Below are positions 1-5,975 of a stretch of DNA of 7,983 nucleotides, one piece after another. The stretch is from an uncultured Oxalobacteraceae bacterium (GTDB lineage Bacteria; Pseudomonadota; Gammaproteobacteria; Burkholderiales; Burkholderiaceae). Numbering within the stretch: the stretch's first letter is position 1; each line of letters begins with the position of its first letter. The notes under the pieces are model-generated. The model was not told where the DNA came from, made no database searches, and was given only the letters and a program-made list of their open reading frames with translations. The stretch covers positions 1-7,983 of the forward strand of contig CAMLDH010000168.1 of the NCBI GenBank assembly GCA_946478765.1, written 5' to 3'. A program made the translations under genes and the position numbers.

Positions 1-100
1 AATGGCGCAAGAGGTGGCGGCCCCGCATGTGACGAAGCATTGTAAAAAAACTCTGTTGGCACAGCACGTACGGTCAAATTGAAGTAAGCGAGCAGATGTA

Positions 101-115
101 TTGGGATCGTCCCAA
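101..115. repeat. Short inverted repeat
   Basis: TTGGGA and TCCCAA form a perfect 6-bp stem around the loop TCG. No T-run follows on either strand, so a terminator is not indicated. It could be an operator-like palindrome or part of a structured remnant. Confidence 0.4.
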
Positions 116-262
116 CAAGTGCGTGATCCGTCCGTTTGCAGCCAGTGCAGGCGTTGGCAATCGCCAGTATTCGTTGCCGTTGGAAGAAGCGATTCAGTTT
201 GCTTTGCATTTCACTGATTATCAAAGGTCTTCACCTCATTGCGGTCAGTTTGGCACTCGCAA

Positions 263-287
263 TTTCAGTTCCTACATGTAACTGAAA
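263..287. repeat. Inverted repeat, 8-bp stem
   Basis: TTTCAGTT (263-270) pairs perfectly with AACTGAAA (280-287) around a 9-base loop. The 8-base palindrome TACATGTA (273-280) overlaps the loop. No U-tract follows, so it is not an obvious intrinsic terminator. It is one of three hairpins within about 115 bases. Confidence 0.5.
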
Positions 288-298
288 CCGATCCGCGT

Positions 299-324
299 CC
301 TGCCTGTTAAACGGTGTAGGCAGG
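299..324. repeat. Inverted repeat, 7-bp stem
   Basis: CCTGCCT (299-305) pairs with AGGCAGG (318-324) around a 12-base loop. It lies 11 bases after the preceding hairpin. Role unknown. Confidence 0.45.
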
Positions 325-357
325 GGTGACATTTCAACCCTCAGGTACGGATTAATA

Positions 358-375
358 GGTTCGTGTTCCTGAACC
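358..375. repeat. Short inverted repeat
   Basis: GGTTC (358-362) pairs with GAACC (371-375) around an 8-base loop. It is the third of a run of hairpins that together could be the folded end of an element. I cannot assign it to a family. Confidence 0.35.
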
Positions 376-620
376 GTCCCATGCTCAGCCTAGAGATTCA
401 TCTTGGCGTAACCGATTCGCCGCAAACCCCGTTTCCCACGGACTACGTCACCTTGCCAGTGTCAGCAAGTCACCGCCGCTTCGGCTCACTTCCTCTCGTA
501 GCAGAGAAAGGGCATTCCCGGCATAACATCGACAACTTACCGGGCACTGCATTCCAAACATGCTCAAGCAGTTCACCCCCATGCGGGCGGGCTACGCTGG
601 CTGGGCGTACTGTAGGTGAT

Positions 621-648
621 GCCGGCAGCCCAGATTAAGCCGGCAGCC
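621..648. repeat. 10-bp direct repeat
   Basis: GCCGGCAGCC occurs at 621-630 and again at 639-648, separated by CAGATTAA. It may be chance in GC-rich sequence, a small duplication, or a recombination scar. It falls roughly where the hairpin-bearing segment gives way to the promoter region of the 869 gene. Confidence 0.4.
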
Positions 649-693
649 TGCTCGCAACTGTGTTTGGCAGCGCCGCCGAATTTTTGGTTTTAT

Positions 694-721
694 GGAACTA
701 TTTGTCTAAGCATGTTACTTA
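694..721 (+). promoter_or_regulatory. Candidate weak HrpL (hrp box) promoter
   Basis: GGAACT (694-699), 15 bases, then TTACTTA (715-721) resembles the HrpL sigma-factor consensus GGAACC-N15/16-CCACNNA. It matches five of six bases in the first element, the spacing, and the A, C and final A of the second element, but the leading CC is TT. It lies 147 bases upstream of the ATG at 869 and points at it. A 6-bp inverted repeat (705-710 with 718-723) overlaps its downstream half. On its own this match would be weak. It gains weight from the much better box serving the convergent neighbour. Confidence 0.35.
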
Positions 722-854
722 GATGCGAAATAACTTCCCGATTTGGACGCGTGCTGGCGGGATGCAGTGCAAGGTGCCCGGCAGGCGCGAGACAAATAGG
801 GAAGCTATTTCGTACCAGTTTCCAAGCTCGACTTTATTGCATTAACATTAACAC

Positions 855-860
855 AAGGAA
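855..860 (+). promoter_or_regulatory. Ribosome binding site of the 869 gene
   Basis: AAGGAA lies 8 bases before the ATG at 869. This good Shine-Dalgarno fixes that ATG as the start, ahead of later in-frame Mets such as residue 21 at 929. Confidence 0.75.
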
Positions 861-868
861 AGTATAAA

Positions 869-2650
869 ATGCCAATCACCAGGATTCCCCAGCTCTTCAA
901 TATATGCAATACAACTTCCGTGCGGCAAATGGGGGGGCAGGGGGGCAGCAGCCAAACCGAGCTAACTCCAAGTGATCCGCGTCCTTCAAGTTCGGGGTCA
1001 TCGCATCCCCGCACAACTTCCCTCCCCGCTGGAACCCAAAACTTTCTGAAACAACTTTCATTGAAAGGTATGTCTAGCCTAAATAGCGCTGCCAGCAGCT
1101 CGCAAGCGCCCAACACCGAAGATATCGGTAACATTACGGATGATATCTACGCTGCGCTGACAAAGGCAGGGCAAGAAAAATACTGCCACTATGATGTTAA
1201 TGCATTCGTGCTGCCTAGCAGCATTGGTAGCGAAGATCAGCAAAATAATCTTATACGGATGACGATAGAGTCGGCGGATAAATTTGCAATTATGACTACA
1301 TTTGCAATTAGGCCGCGCCTAGGTGACGATCCAAATAAAATTTCACCAACCATGTTCACCATACTAGAGCAATTATCAAAAAGACAGCACGATAAGAATT
1401 TTTCGTTTGTTTTCTTATATAACGTAAATCATTGGCAGCACAAACGGGAAAAGTTTATGGTCGCAAGGGGTGAACTAGATCCGACCCTACTCGCAAAAAT
1501 ATCGCTAAGCTCAAAAATAGAAATAAAAGGAGTGACTACGTGGCCGGGAATTGTTACCGCCTATAACAGGCAACAATCCAATGATGAGTTGAAAATTCAA
1601 ACTCTTGACTGTAATGTTTATTTTATAGCAGCCAATGCAAGAGGATTTGCTGGCACTCACCATAACAAATTTTGCATTAATGATAGTGGCGTTGCAGCGA
1701 CACTAGGGGCAAGCATTGGGAATAAAATCAAAGACAATTGGTACGATAGCGGTTGTATCACGTTAAGCCAAACGTTGGCATCCAAGCAACGTGATTATTT
1801 TGTCGATGAGCTTGTCGGCAAACATAAGGTAGGCTATCGACAGCTTAAGATGCAGAATGGTATTCCGAGCATGGAAAAGCTGGATATTTCCAAAATAAAA
1901 AGCTTAAAGGAAATTCCAGTCAGAGATCCAATGGATGAAAGCAGCGACGGAGGGGTTCCCAGCGGACTTGAAGTATTTAAACAAACTTTGACTGATTGCG
2001 GTTTGTCGCCTAACGGTGCAAGAAGGAAAGTATTGTGGATACAAAATACTTCTCATGGTTATAAGAATAGGATTTCTACAGGGGGACAAATAGACGGCAA
2101 ACCGATCGGCTACGCTGTTTGTCGCGTATTCGACAGCGCAGAATCTGGAGATTCAATTAATATATTTACTAAAGTCATAGGTAGTGAGGGGTTCGATTTG
2201 ATAGCCAACGCCTTAGCAAAAGGATGCAATGTAAATATTTTAATAAACGCAGGAAATAAAAACCCGCTTGAAAAACAAGCAGAAAAGTTTTTTTCTCAAC
2301 AAAAATCCAATAAAACGGGAAAACTTACTATTAAGCCTTTCTCTCCTACTGAAGAATTTTCAGAGGCTCAAAACCTTAATAATCAGAAAGCCCCTTTTGC
2401 CCATGCGAAAACCTATATTTTAGTAAAACCGAGCGGGGCCAAAGTCATAATGACCGGAAGCTATAATTTAGATGGGCAGTCACATTATCGATCCAACGAA
2501 AACCTGATGGTAATCACAACACGTGATGATGAACTAAGCAAGATACTATTTGATGACATTTATGACGGATCCAGTGGCGACATCACCGAGTATCAGGGCG
2601 GTGAGCGTCTTCAACAAACTTCCGCTGAGTTTGCAAATTCCGAGACTTGA
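869..2650 (+). CDS. PLD-like (HKD) protein, candidate type III effector
   Basis: This 593-residue protein has the layout of a two-lobed phospholipase D superfamily enzyme. The first motif is HxK(x4)D at His265, Lys267 and Asp272, followed by GASIGN (280-285). The second is His512 and Lys514, then GSYNLD (530-535) and SNEN (542-545). In the second motif the usual Asp, five residues after the Lys, is Val519. Family members cleave or transfer phosphodiester bonds in phospholipids or nucleic acids through a covalent phospho-His, so activity is plausible but the substrate is unknown. Residues 1 to about 85 are Ser/Pro/Gly-rich and look disordered. The first 50 contain nine Ser, Ile is at position 3, and the first acidic residue is Glu31, as in HrpL-class type III effectors. 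I see no Sec signal peptide or membrane segment. A strong ribosome site (855-860) supports the ATG. Codon use (ATA, AGA, TTA) and AT content differ from ybiT-nadA-nadC, suggesting horizontal acquisition. The PLD call is strong; secretion is inferred. An ordinary cytoplasmic PLD-family nuclease or a toxin of another secretion system remains possible. Confidence 0.82.
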   Translation: MPITRIPQLFNICNTTSVRQMGGQGGSSQTELTPSDPRPSSSGSSHPRTTSLPAGTQNFLKQLSLKGMSSLNSAASSSQAPNTEDIGNITDDIYAALTKAGQEKYCHYDVNAFVLPSSIGSEDQQNNLIRMTIESADKFAIMTTFAIRPRLGDDPNKISPTMFTILEQLSKRQHDKNFSFVFLYNVNHWQHKREKFMVARGELDPTLLAKISLSSKIEIKGVTTWPGIVTAYNRQQSNDELKIQTLDCNVYFIAANARGFAGTHHNKFCINDSGVAATLGASIGNKIKDNWYDSGCITLSQTLASKQRDYFVDELVGKHKVGYRQLKMQNGIPSMEKLDISKIKSLKEIPVRDPMDESSDGGVPSGLEVFKQTLTDCGLSPNGARRKVLWIQNTSHGYKNRISTGGQIDGKPIGYAVCRVFDSAESGDSINIFTKVIGSEGFDLIANALAKGCNVNILINAGNKNPLEKQAEKFFSQQKSNKTGKLTIKPFSPTEEFSEAQNLNNQKAPFAHAKTYILVKPSGAKVIMTGSYNLDGQSHYRSNENLMVITTRDDELSKILFDDIYDGSSGDITEYQGGERLQQTSAEFANSET

Positions 2651-2679
2651 GCAGAGGCTTCTTAAATAAATAAGGTAAT

Positions 2680-2698
2680 CCCCCGGCTTTGCCGGGGG
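2680..2698. terminator. Hairpin between convergent genes, likely bidirectional terminator
   Basis: CCCCCGGC (2680-2687) and GCCGGGGG (2691-2698) form a perfect 8-bp GC-rich stem with a TTT loop. It sits 29 bases after the stop of the PLD-like gene and 42 bases past the stop of the minus-strand gene. The flanks are A/T-rich but lack a clean T-run, so Rho-independent strength is uncertain. Its position between two converging stop codons makes a shared terminator the simplest reading. Confidence 0.7.
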
Positions 2699-2740
2699 GA
2701 GCTTAATTCTTATAATGTCAATCCTGCTTCGAAGAAGGAC

Positions 2741-4132
2741 TTATTCAGCCGGGCCATAATTTTGTACCAAGATTAGCGGAGACTCTTCGGCAGATACTGT
2801 ATCGGCTTTCTTTGAAACTTCTTTTACCGGAGAATTTTTTGAAGGAGATAGTGGTTCCCACATTTTCATTCGATGGCCAACGCCTAAACCGGCAAAATTA
2901 GCTTTCTTTGGGCGTCCTCTTTCTTGTTCATTGGGGTATCTATCCATTGCCCGTTGCAATAACGACGCGGCTGCTGCGTTGCAATTAGCGAAAGTTTCAT
3001 CTCGGAATGGATAAACCATTTTGAAGGTTGGCATTGATGATGCCAACCTCTGACGTTCTTCTGCGCTCGCCTGCGGGATGGTGACATTAGCTGGGTGAGT
3101 GCTATTATCATCCGAATCGTATTCAGGCACATCGTGCTGCATGCCAGTGCCGCGACGGCCATGCCGATCATCGATATAAAGCCGCTGCAATAGAAACTCC
3201 CGGTTGACTTCAAGAAGATCGATACTTCTTACGTTAGGGACAGGTTTAAGGGCGAGAAGTTGTATTTTCTTTTTCGGATTGTACTTCTCAAAAGCGCGAA
3301 TGTCTTTTTCACTATTATTAGGTGTCTCGCTTTTATAACCATTAGCTGGTTTAGGCCACATTTCCATTTTTGACGAGGGTGTCAACACGCTTAATTTTTT
3401 AAATTCCTTATCAATCTTCCGAATATCACTCTCTTGTTTAGTACGCACTTCGCGATAGGCTCGATGAAATTCTTCCATGCTGGAGTAGCTCTTGCCTCGC
3501 AATTCATGAAGTGCTGACAAGACATGTTCGTTAGATTTATTACGCCATGAGGAAAGCCAGACTTTTCTTATTAACTGGAAATTAACATCTACCCCCGCTC
3601 GTTTGGGGTCTCCAACCGCTTTGTAAAGAACAGCACCACTTTTTCTGCCTTTTCCAGGCTGGCCTGCCATTACGTAGCCATGTTGCCGTATCCCCATTAC
3701 CCCAAGGGCTAGAGCGACATAATGTCCTCTAGTGGCTAGATTGGCATAATAAACAGGTATTTTTTTTAGGCTGCCATGATCAAATCCAAGTATTTCATTA
3801 TGTACGGATTGTAGGCGTTCTCGCGTCGATTCTGACACCATAAGATTCTTATTACTTATCTCATCGATGTTCGAATTTCCATTGCCATGAGAGTTAGAAG
3901 AAGAGGCGACAGCATTGGTGGTAATTTGTCTCTGAAAGAATGTTCGGCCCCGATTAGCCTGATTTCTATTCTGATGAATTTGCGATTGATCGTTTGGCTG
4001 GGTAAGTGAAGAAGATGCATTCTTTGAGAATGCCTCTCCATTTTTCAGGTTATTTTCTGTATTACCTGTTTCGTGTGAGGGAAGATTATTATAATTTGCT
4101 CCACTTAAAACTAAAGACGACGGTCGAATCAT
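2741..4132 (-). CDS. Unrecognised protein, candidate HrpL-regulated effector
   Basis: I do not recognise the family. I place the start at the ATG at 4132 (463 aa). An upstream in-frame ATG at 4180 would add 16 residues, but it has no Shine-Dalgarno and lies 5 bases from the hrp box, roughly on the expected transcription start. The 4132 ATG has GAAAG 7 bases before it. Residues 1 to about 100 are Ser/Asn/Gln-rich and look disordered: nine Ser and nine Asn in the first 50, Pro at position 4, first acidic residue Glu21. This fits type III export signals. A folded part seems to start near 110, with GHYVALALG (136-144), a Lys-rich charged stretch (about 210-295), and NCNAAAASLL (383-392). A His opening a beta-strand followed much later by NC opening a helix resembles the circularly permuted papain-like fold (LRAT/NlpC-P60 type), with His137 and Cys384 as the possible dyad. 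His420 (GVGHRM) would instead give the classical Cys-then-His order. The gene is AT-rich and converges with the PLD-like gene. The CDS is likely; the enzyme class is tentative. Confidence 0.75.
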   Translation of the reverse strand: MIRPSSLVLSGANYNNLPSHETGNTENNLKNGEAFSKNASSSLTQPNDQSQIHQNRNQANRGRTFFQRQITTNAVASSSNSHGNGNSNIDEISNKNLMVSESTRERLQSVHNEILGFDHGSLKKIPVYYANLATRGHYVALALGVMGIRQHGYVMAGQPGKGRKSGAVLYKAVGDPKRAGVDVNFQLIRKVWLSSWRNKSNEHVLSALHELRGKSYSSMEEFHRAYREVRTKQESDIRKIDKEFKKLSVLTPSSKMEMWPKPANGYKSETPNNSEKDIRAFEKYNPKKKIQLLALKPVPNVRSIDLLEVNREFLLQRLYIDDRHGRRGTGMQHDVPEYDSDDNSTHPANVTIPQASAEERQRLASSMPTFKMVYPFRDETFANCNAAAASLLQRAMDRYPNEQERGRPKKANFAGLGVGHRMKMWEPLSPSKNSPVKEVSKKADTVSAEESPLILVQNYGPAE

Positions 4133-4139
4133 GATGTTT

Positions 4140-4144
4140 CTTTC
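4140..4144 (-). promoter_or_regulatory. Ribosome binding site supporting the 4132 start
   Basis: Read on the minus strand, GAAAG lies 7 bases before the ATG at 4132. It is a modest Shine-Dalgarno. The alternative ATG at 4180 is preceded by an AT-rich stretch with no purine-rich site. Confidence 0.5.
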
Positions 4145-4185
4145 AATAATGTTTGTGCAACGATTAAAAAGTCTTTGCATTTTGA

Positions 4186-4213
4186 TATGTGATGTCTGGC
4201 AAAATTCGGTTCC
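4186..4213 (-). promoter_or_regulatory. HrpL-type promoter (hrp box) of the minus-strand gene
   Basis: Read on the minus strand, GGAACC (4213-4208) is followed by 15 bases and then TCACATA (4192-4186). The HrpL consensus is GGAACC-N15/16-CCACNNA. The first element is perfect and continues GA, fitting the extended form GGAACCNA. The second differs only in its first base. HrpL is the ECF sigma factor that switches on type III secretion and effector genes in Pseudomonas syringae-like and Herbaspirillum-like systems. Transcription would begin around 4180-4178, giving a leader of about 46-48 bases to the ATG at 4132. The box points away from ybiT. Confidence 0.7.
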
Positions 4214-4298
4214 ATCAAGAGCCCACCTTTTTTAATCATTGATTTCAACTGGTTGCATCGGTTGGCATCCGTTGCGGGATTGCGGCACTGCGCAATGG

Positions 4299-4304
4299 TA
4301 AAAT
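4299..4304 (+). promoter_or_regulatory. Possible -10 element for ybiT
   Basis: TAAAAT lies 40 bases before the ybiT start and matches five of six bases of the sigma-70 -10 consensus. No -35 hexamer sits at ideal spacing: TTGCGG copies lie 13 and 21 bases upstream. The assignment is weak, but ybiT needs its own promoter because its upstream neighbour runs the other way. Confidence 0.3.
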
Positions 4305-4330
4305 ATCCGGTTAATCAATTTCACGACCGT

Positions 4331-4335
4331 AGAGG
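4331..4335 (+). promoter_or_regulatory. Ribosome binding site for the GTG start of ybiT
   Basis: AGAGG lies 8 bases before the GTG at 4344. This supports the non-ATG start over the ATG at 4368, which would remove the conserved first residues of the family. Confidence 0.65.
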
Positions 4336-4343
4336 CTTTTTCC

Positions 4344-5942
4344 GTGCTTTCCACCGCTAACATCACGATGCAGTTCGGCCCCAAGCCGCTGTTTGAAAAT
4401 ATTTCCGTCAAATTCGGCGACGGCAACCGTTATGGCTTGATCGGCGCCAACGGTTGCGGCAAATCCACCTTCATGAAAATCCTGGGCGGCGATCTCGCAC
4501 CGAGCGCCGGCAACGTGATGCTCGACCCGAATGAGCGTCTGGGCAAGTTGCGTCAGGACCAGTTCGCGTTTGAAGAGATGCGCGTGCTCGATGTCGTGAT
4601 GATGGGACATACCGAGATGTGGGCGGCGATGGCGGAGCGCGACGCGATCTATGCCAATCCGGAGGCGACCGACGAAGATTACATGAAGGCAGCGGACCTG
4701 GAAGCGAAGTTCGCCGAATATGACGGCTATACCGCCGAAGCGCGCGCCGGCGAATTGCTGTTGGGCGTGGGTGTCGCAATCGAGCAGCATCAAGGGCCGA
4801 TGAGCAATGTCGCGCCCGGCTGGAAGCTGCGCGTATTGCTGGCGCAGGCGTTGTTTTCGAATCCCGACATCCTGCTGCTCGACGAGCCGACCAACAACCT
4901 CGACATCAACACGATTCGCTGGCTGGAAGACGTGCTCAATGAGCGCAATTCGACGATGATCATCATTTCGCATGATCGCCATTTCCTGAACCAGGTGTGC
5001 ACCCATATGGCCGACATGGACTACGGCACGCTGAAGGTCTATCCGGGCAACTACGATGACTACATGCTCGCGTCGTCGCAGGCGCGCGCGCAGCAGGTTG
5101 CGGCCAATGCCAAGGCCAAAGATCGCGTTGCGGAACTGCAGGATTTCGTGCGCCGCTTCTCGGCCAACAAATCCAAGGCGCGTCAGGCGACCTCGCGTGC
5201 GAAGCAGATCGACAAGATCAAGGTGGAAGATATCAAGCCATCGAGCCGGCAGAATCCGTTTGTCCGTTTCGAGGGCGAGAAGAAACTGCATCGGCAGGCG
5301 GTGGATGTGCAGGGCTTGTCGAAAGCCTATGACCGCACTCTCTTCAAGAACTTCAGCTTGATGGTGGAAGCCGGCGAAAGAATCGCGATCATCGGCGCCA
5401 ACGGCGCCGGCAAGACGACCCTGTTGCGCTGCATGGGCGGCGATGCGTGCAGCTTGCATCCGGACAGCGGCACGGCGAAGTGGGCGGAACATGCAAACAT
5501 CGGTTACATGCCGCAGGATCCGACCGAAGATTTTGCGAGCGACAAGAATCTCACTGACTGGATCGGGCAGTGGACCAAGGAGGGCGATGACGACCAGGCG
5601 GTGCGCTCGATTCTGGGGCGTCTGCTGTTCGGTGGCGACGATGTCAAAAAATCGGTGAAGGTGCTGTCCGGCGGCGAAAAAGGCCGCATGATGTATGGCA
5701 AGCTGATGCTGGGCCGCCACAATGTGATGCTGATGGATGAACCGACCAACCACATGGATATGGAATCGATCGAGTCGCTCAATATCGCCCTCGAAAAGTA
5801 TGCCGGCACGCTGATTTTCGTGTCGCACGATCGTGAATTCGTATCTTCGCTGGCGACCCGGATACTTGAAGTGAAAGAAGGCGAAATCATCGACTTCCGT
5901 GGCGGATATGAAGATTATCTGACCAGCCAGGGCATCGAATAA
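4344..5942 (+). CDS. ybiT: ABC-F family ATPase YbiT
   Basis: This soluble 532-residue protein carries two ABC ATPase domains and no membrane segment, as in the ABC-F translation factors, which bind near the ribosomal E site and influence translation. Domain 1 has Walker [10 protein letters not shown] (34-42), a degenerate signature in the APGWKLRV stretch (157-164), Walker B ending in [11 protein letters not shown] (177-187) and the switch His210. A charged linker (about 240-310), with a Lys/Arg-rich stretch at 276-293, matches the P-site tRNA interaction motif region. Domain 2 has GANGAGKTT (351-359), LSGGEKGR (441-448), [10 protein letters not shown] (463-472) and His495. Start, length and the C-terminal GIE closely match what I remember of E. 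coli YbiT (about 530 aa). The start is GTG, with AGAGG 8 bases upstream. The nearest downstream gene, nadA, begins 33 bases on, so co-transcription is possible. The exact ribosomal role of YbiT is less settled than that of EttA. Confidence 0.96.
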   Translation: MLSTANITMQFGPKPLFENISVKFGDGNRYGLIGANGCGKSTFMKILGGDLAPSAGNVMLDPNERLGKLRQDQFAFEEMRVLDVVMMGHTEMWAAMAERDAIYANPEATDEDYMKAADLEAKFAEYDGYTAEARAGELLLGVGVAIEQHQGPMSNVAPGWKLRVLLAQALFSNPDILLLDEPTNNLDINTIRWLEDVLNERNSTMIIISHDRHFLNQVCTHMADMDYGTLKVYPGNYDDYMLASSQARAQQVAANAKAKDRVAELQDFVRRFSANKSKARQATSRAKQIDKIKVEDIKPSSRQNPFVRFEGEKKLHRQAVDVQGLSKAYDRTLFKNFSLMVEAGERIAIIGANGAGKTTLLRCMGGDACSLHPDSGTAKWAEHANIGYMPQDPTEDFASDKNLTDWIGQWTKEGDDDQAVRSILGRLLFGGDDVKKSVKVLSGGEKGRMMYGKLMLGRHNVMLMDEPTNHMDMESIESLNIALEKYAGTLIFVSHDREFVSSLATRILEVKEGEIIDFRGGYEDYLTSQGIE

Positions 5943-5975
5943 ACTTGTTTTGTTTACAAATTGCTTCGTCCAACC

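Larger units (their letters stand above)
1..868. other. Gene-poor region, possible mobile-element or gene debris
   Basis: I see no convincing gene in these 868 bases. Short open frames exist on both strands (for example 96-281 and 363-638 on +), but none has a clear ribosome binding site, a recognisable domain or consistent coding character. The stretch carries several short inverted repeats (101-115, 263-287, 299-324, 358-375, 452-469, 517-544) and a 10-bp direct repeat (621-630 and 639-648). This density could mean a structured RNA or remnants of an insertion element, but I recognise neither. Its base composition looks intermediate between the AT-rich gene that follows and the GC-rich ybiT-nad block. 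The last part, from about 694, probably holds the promoter and leader of the gene at 869. Confidence 0.5.

Noticed and set aside
1..209. Minus-strand frame of 69 codons from an ATG at 209, running off the left edge
   Set aside because: Plausible-looking but short, without a clear ribosome site, and overlapping the equally open + frame. It cannot be decided without the sequence to the left.
96..281. 61-codon frame on + (open upstream to position 33)
   Set aside because: No ribosome site, no recognisable family, and the opposite strand is open over most of the same stretch. A degraded gene end is possible but unsupported.
363..638. 91-codon frame on + within the hairpin-rich region
   Set aside because: Pro/Ser/Arg-rich translation without a domain, no Shine-Dalgarno, and several hairpins inside. 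More likely non-coding or remnant sequence.
794..835. Possible hrpII/PIP-type element (two TTCG/TTCGC-like half-sites) upstream of 869
   Set aside because: Only one TTCG is present. The second half-site at the required spacing reads CGAC, so the consensus is not met.
616..867. 83-codon frame on + ending just before the PLD-like gene
   Set aside because: It covers the candidate promoter and the ribosome site of the next gene and has no recognisable features.
2852..2857. GGTTCC inside the minus-strand gene, as another reverse hrp box
   Set aside because: No GTG-type second element lies 15-16 bases away, and the position is internal to a gene.
5943..5975. Terminator between ybiT and nadA
   Set aside because: The short AT-rich TTGT/ACAA pairing is too weak and has no GC-rich stem, so I assume possible read-through.
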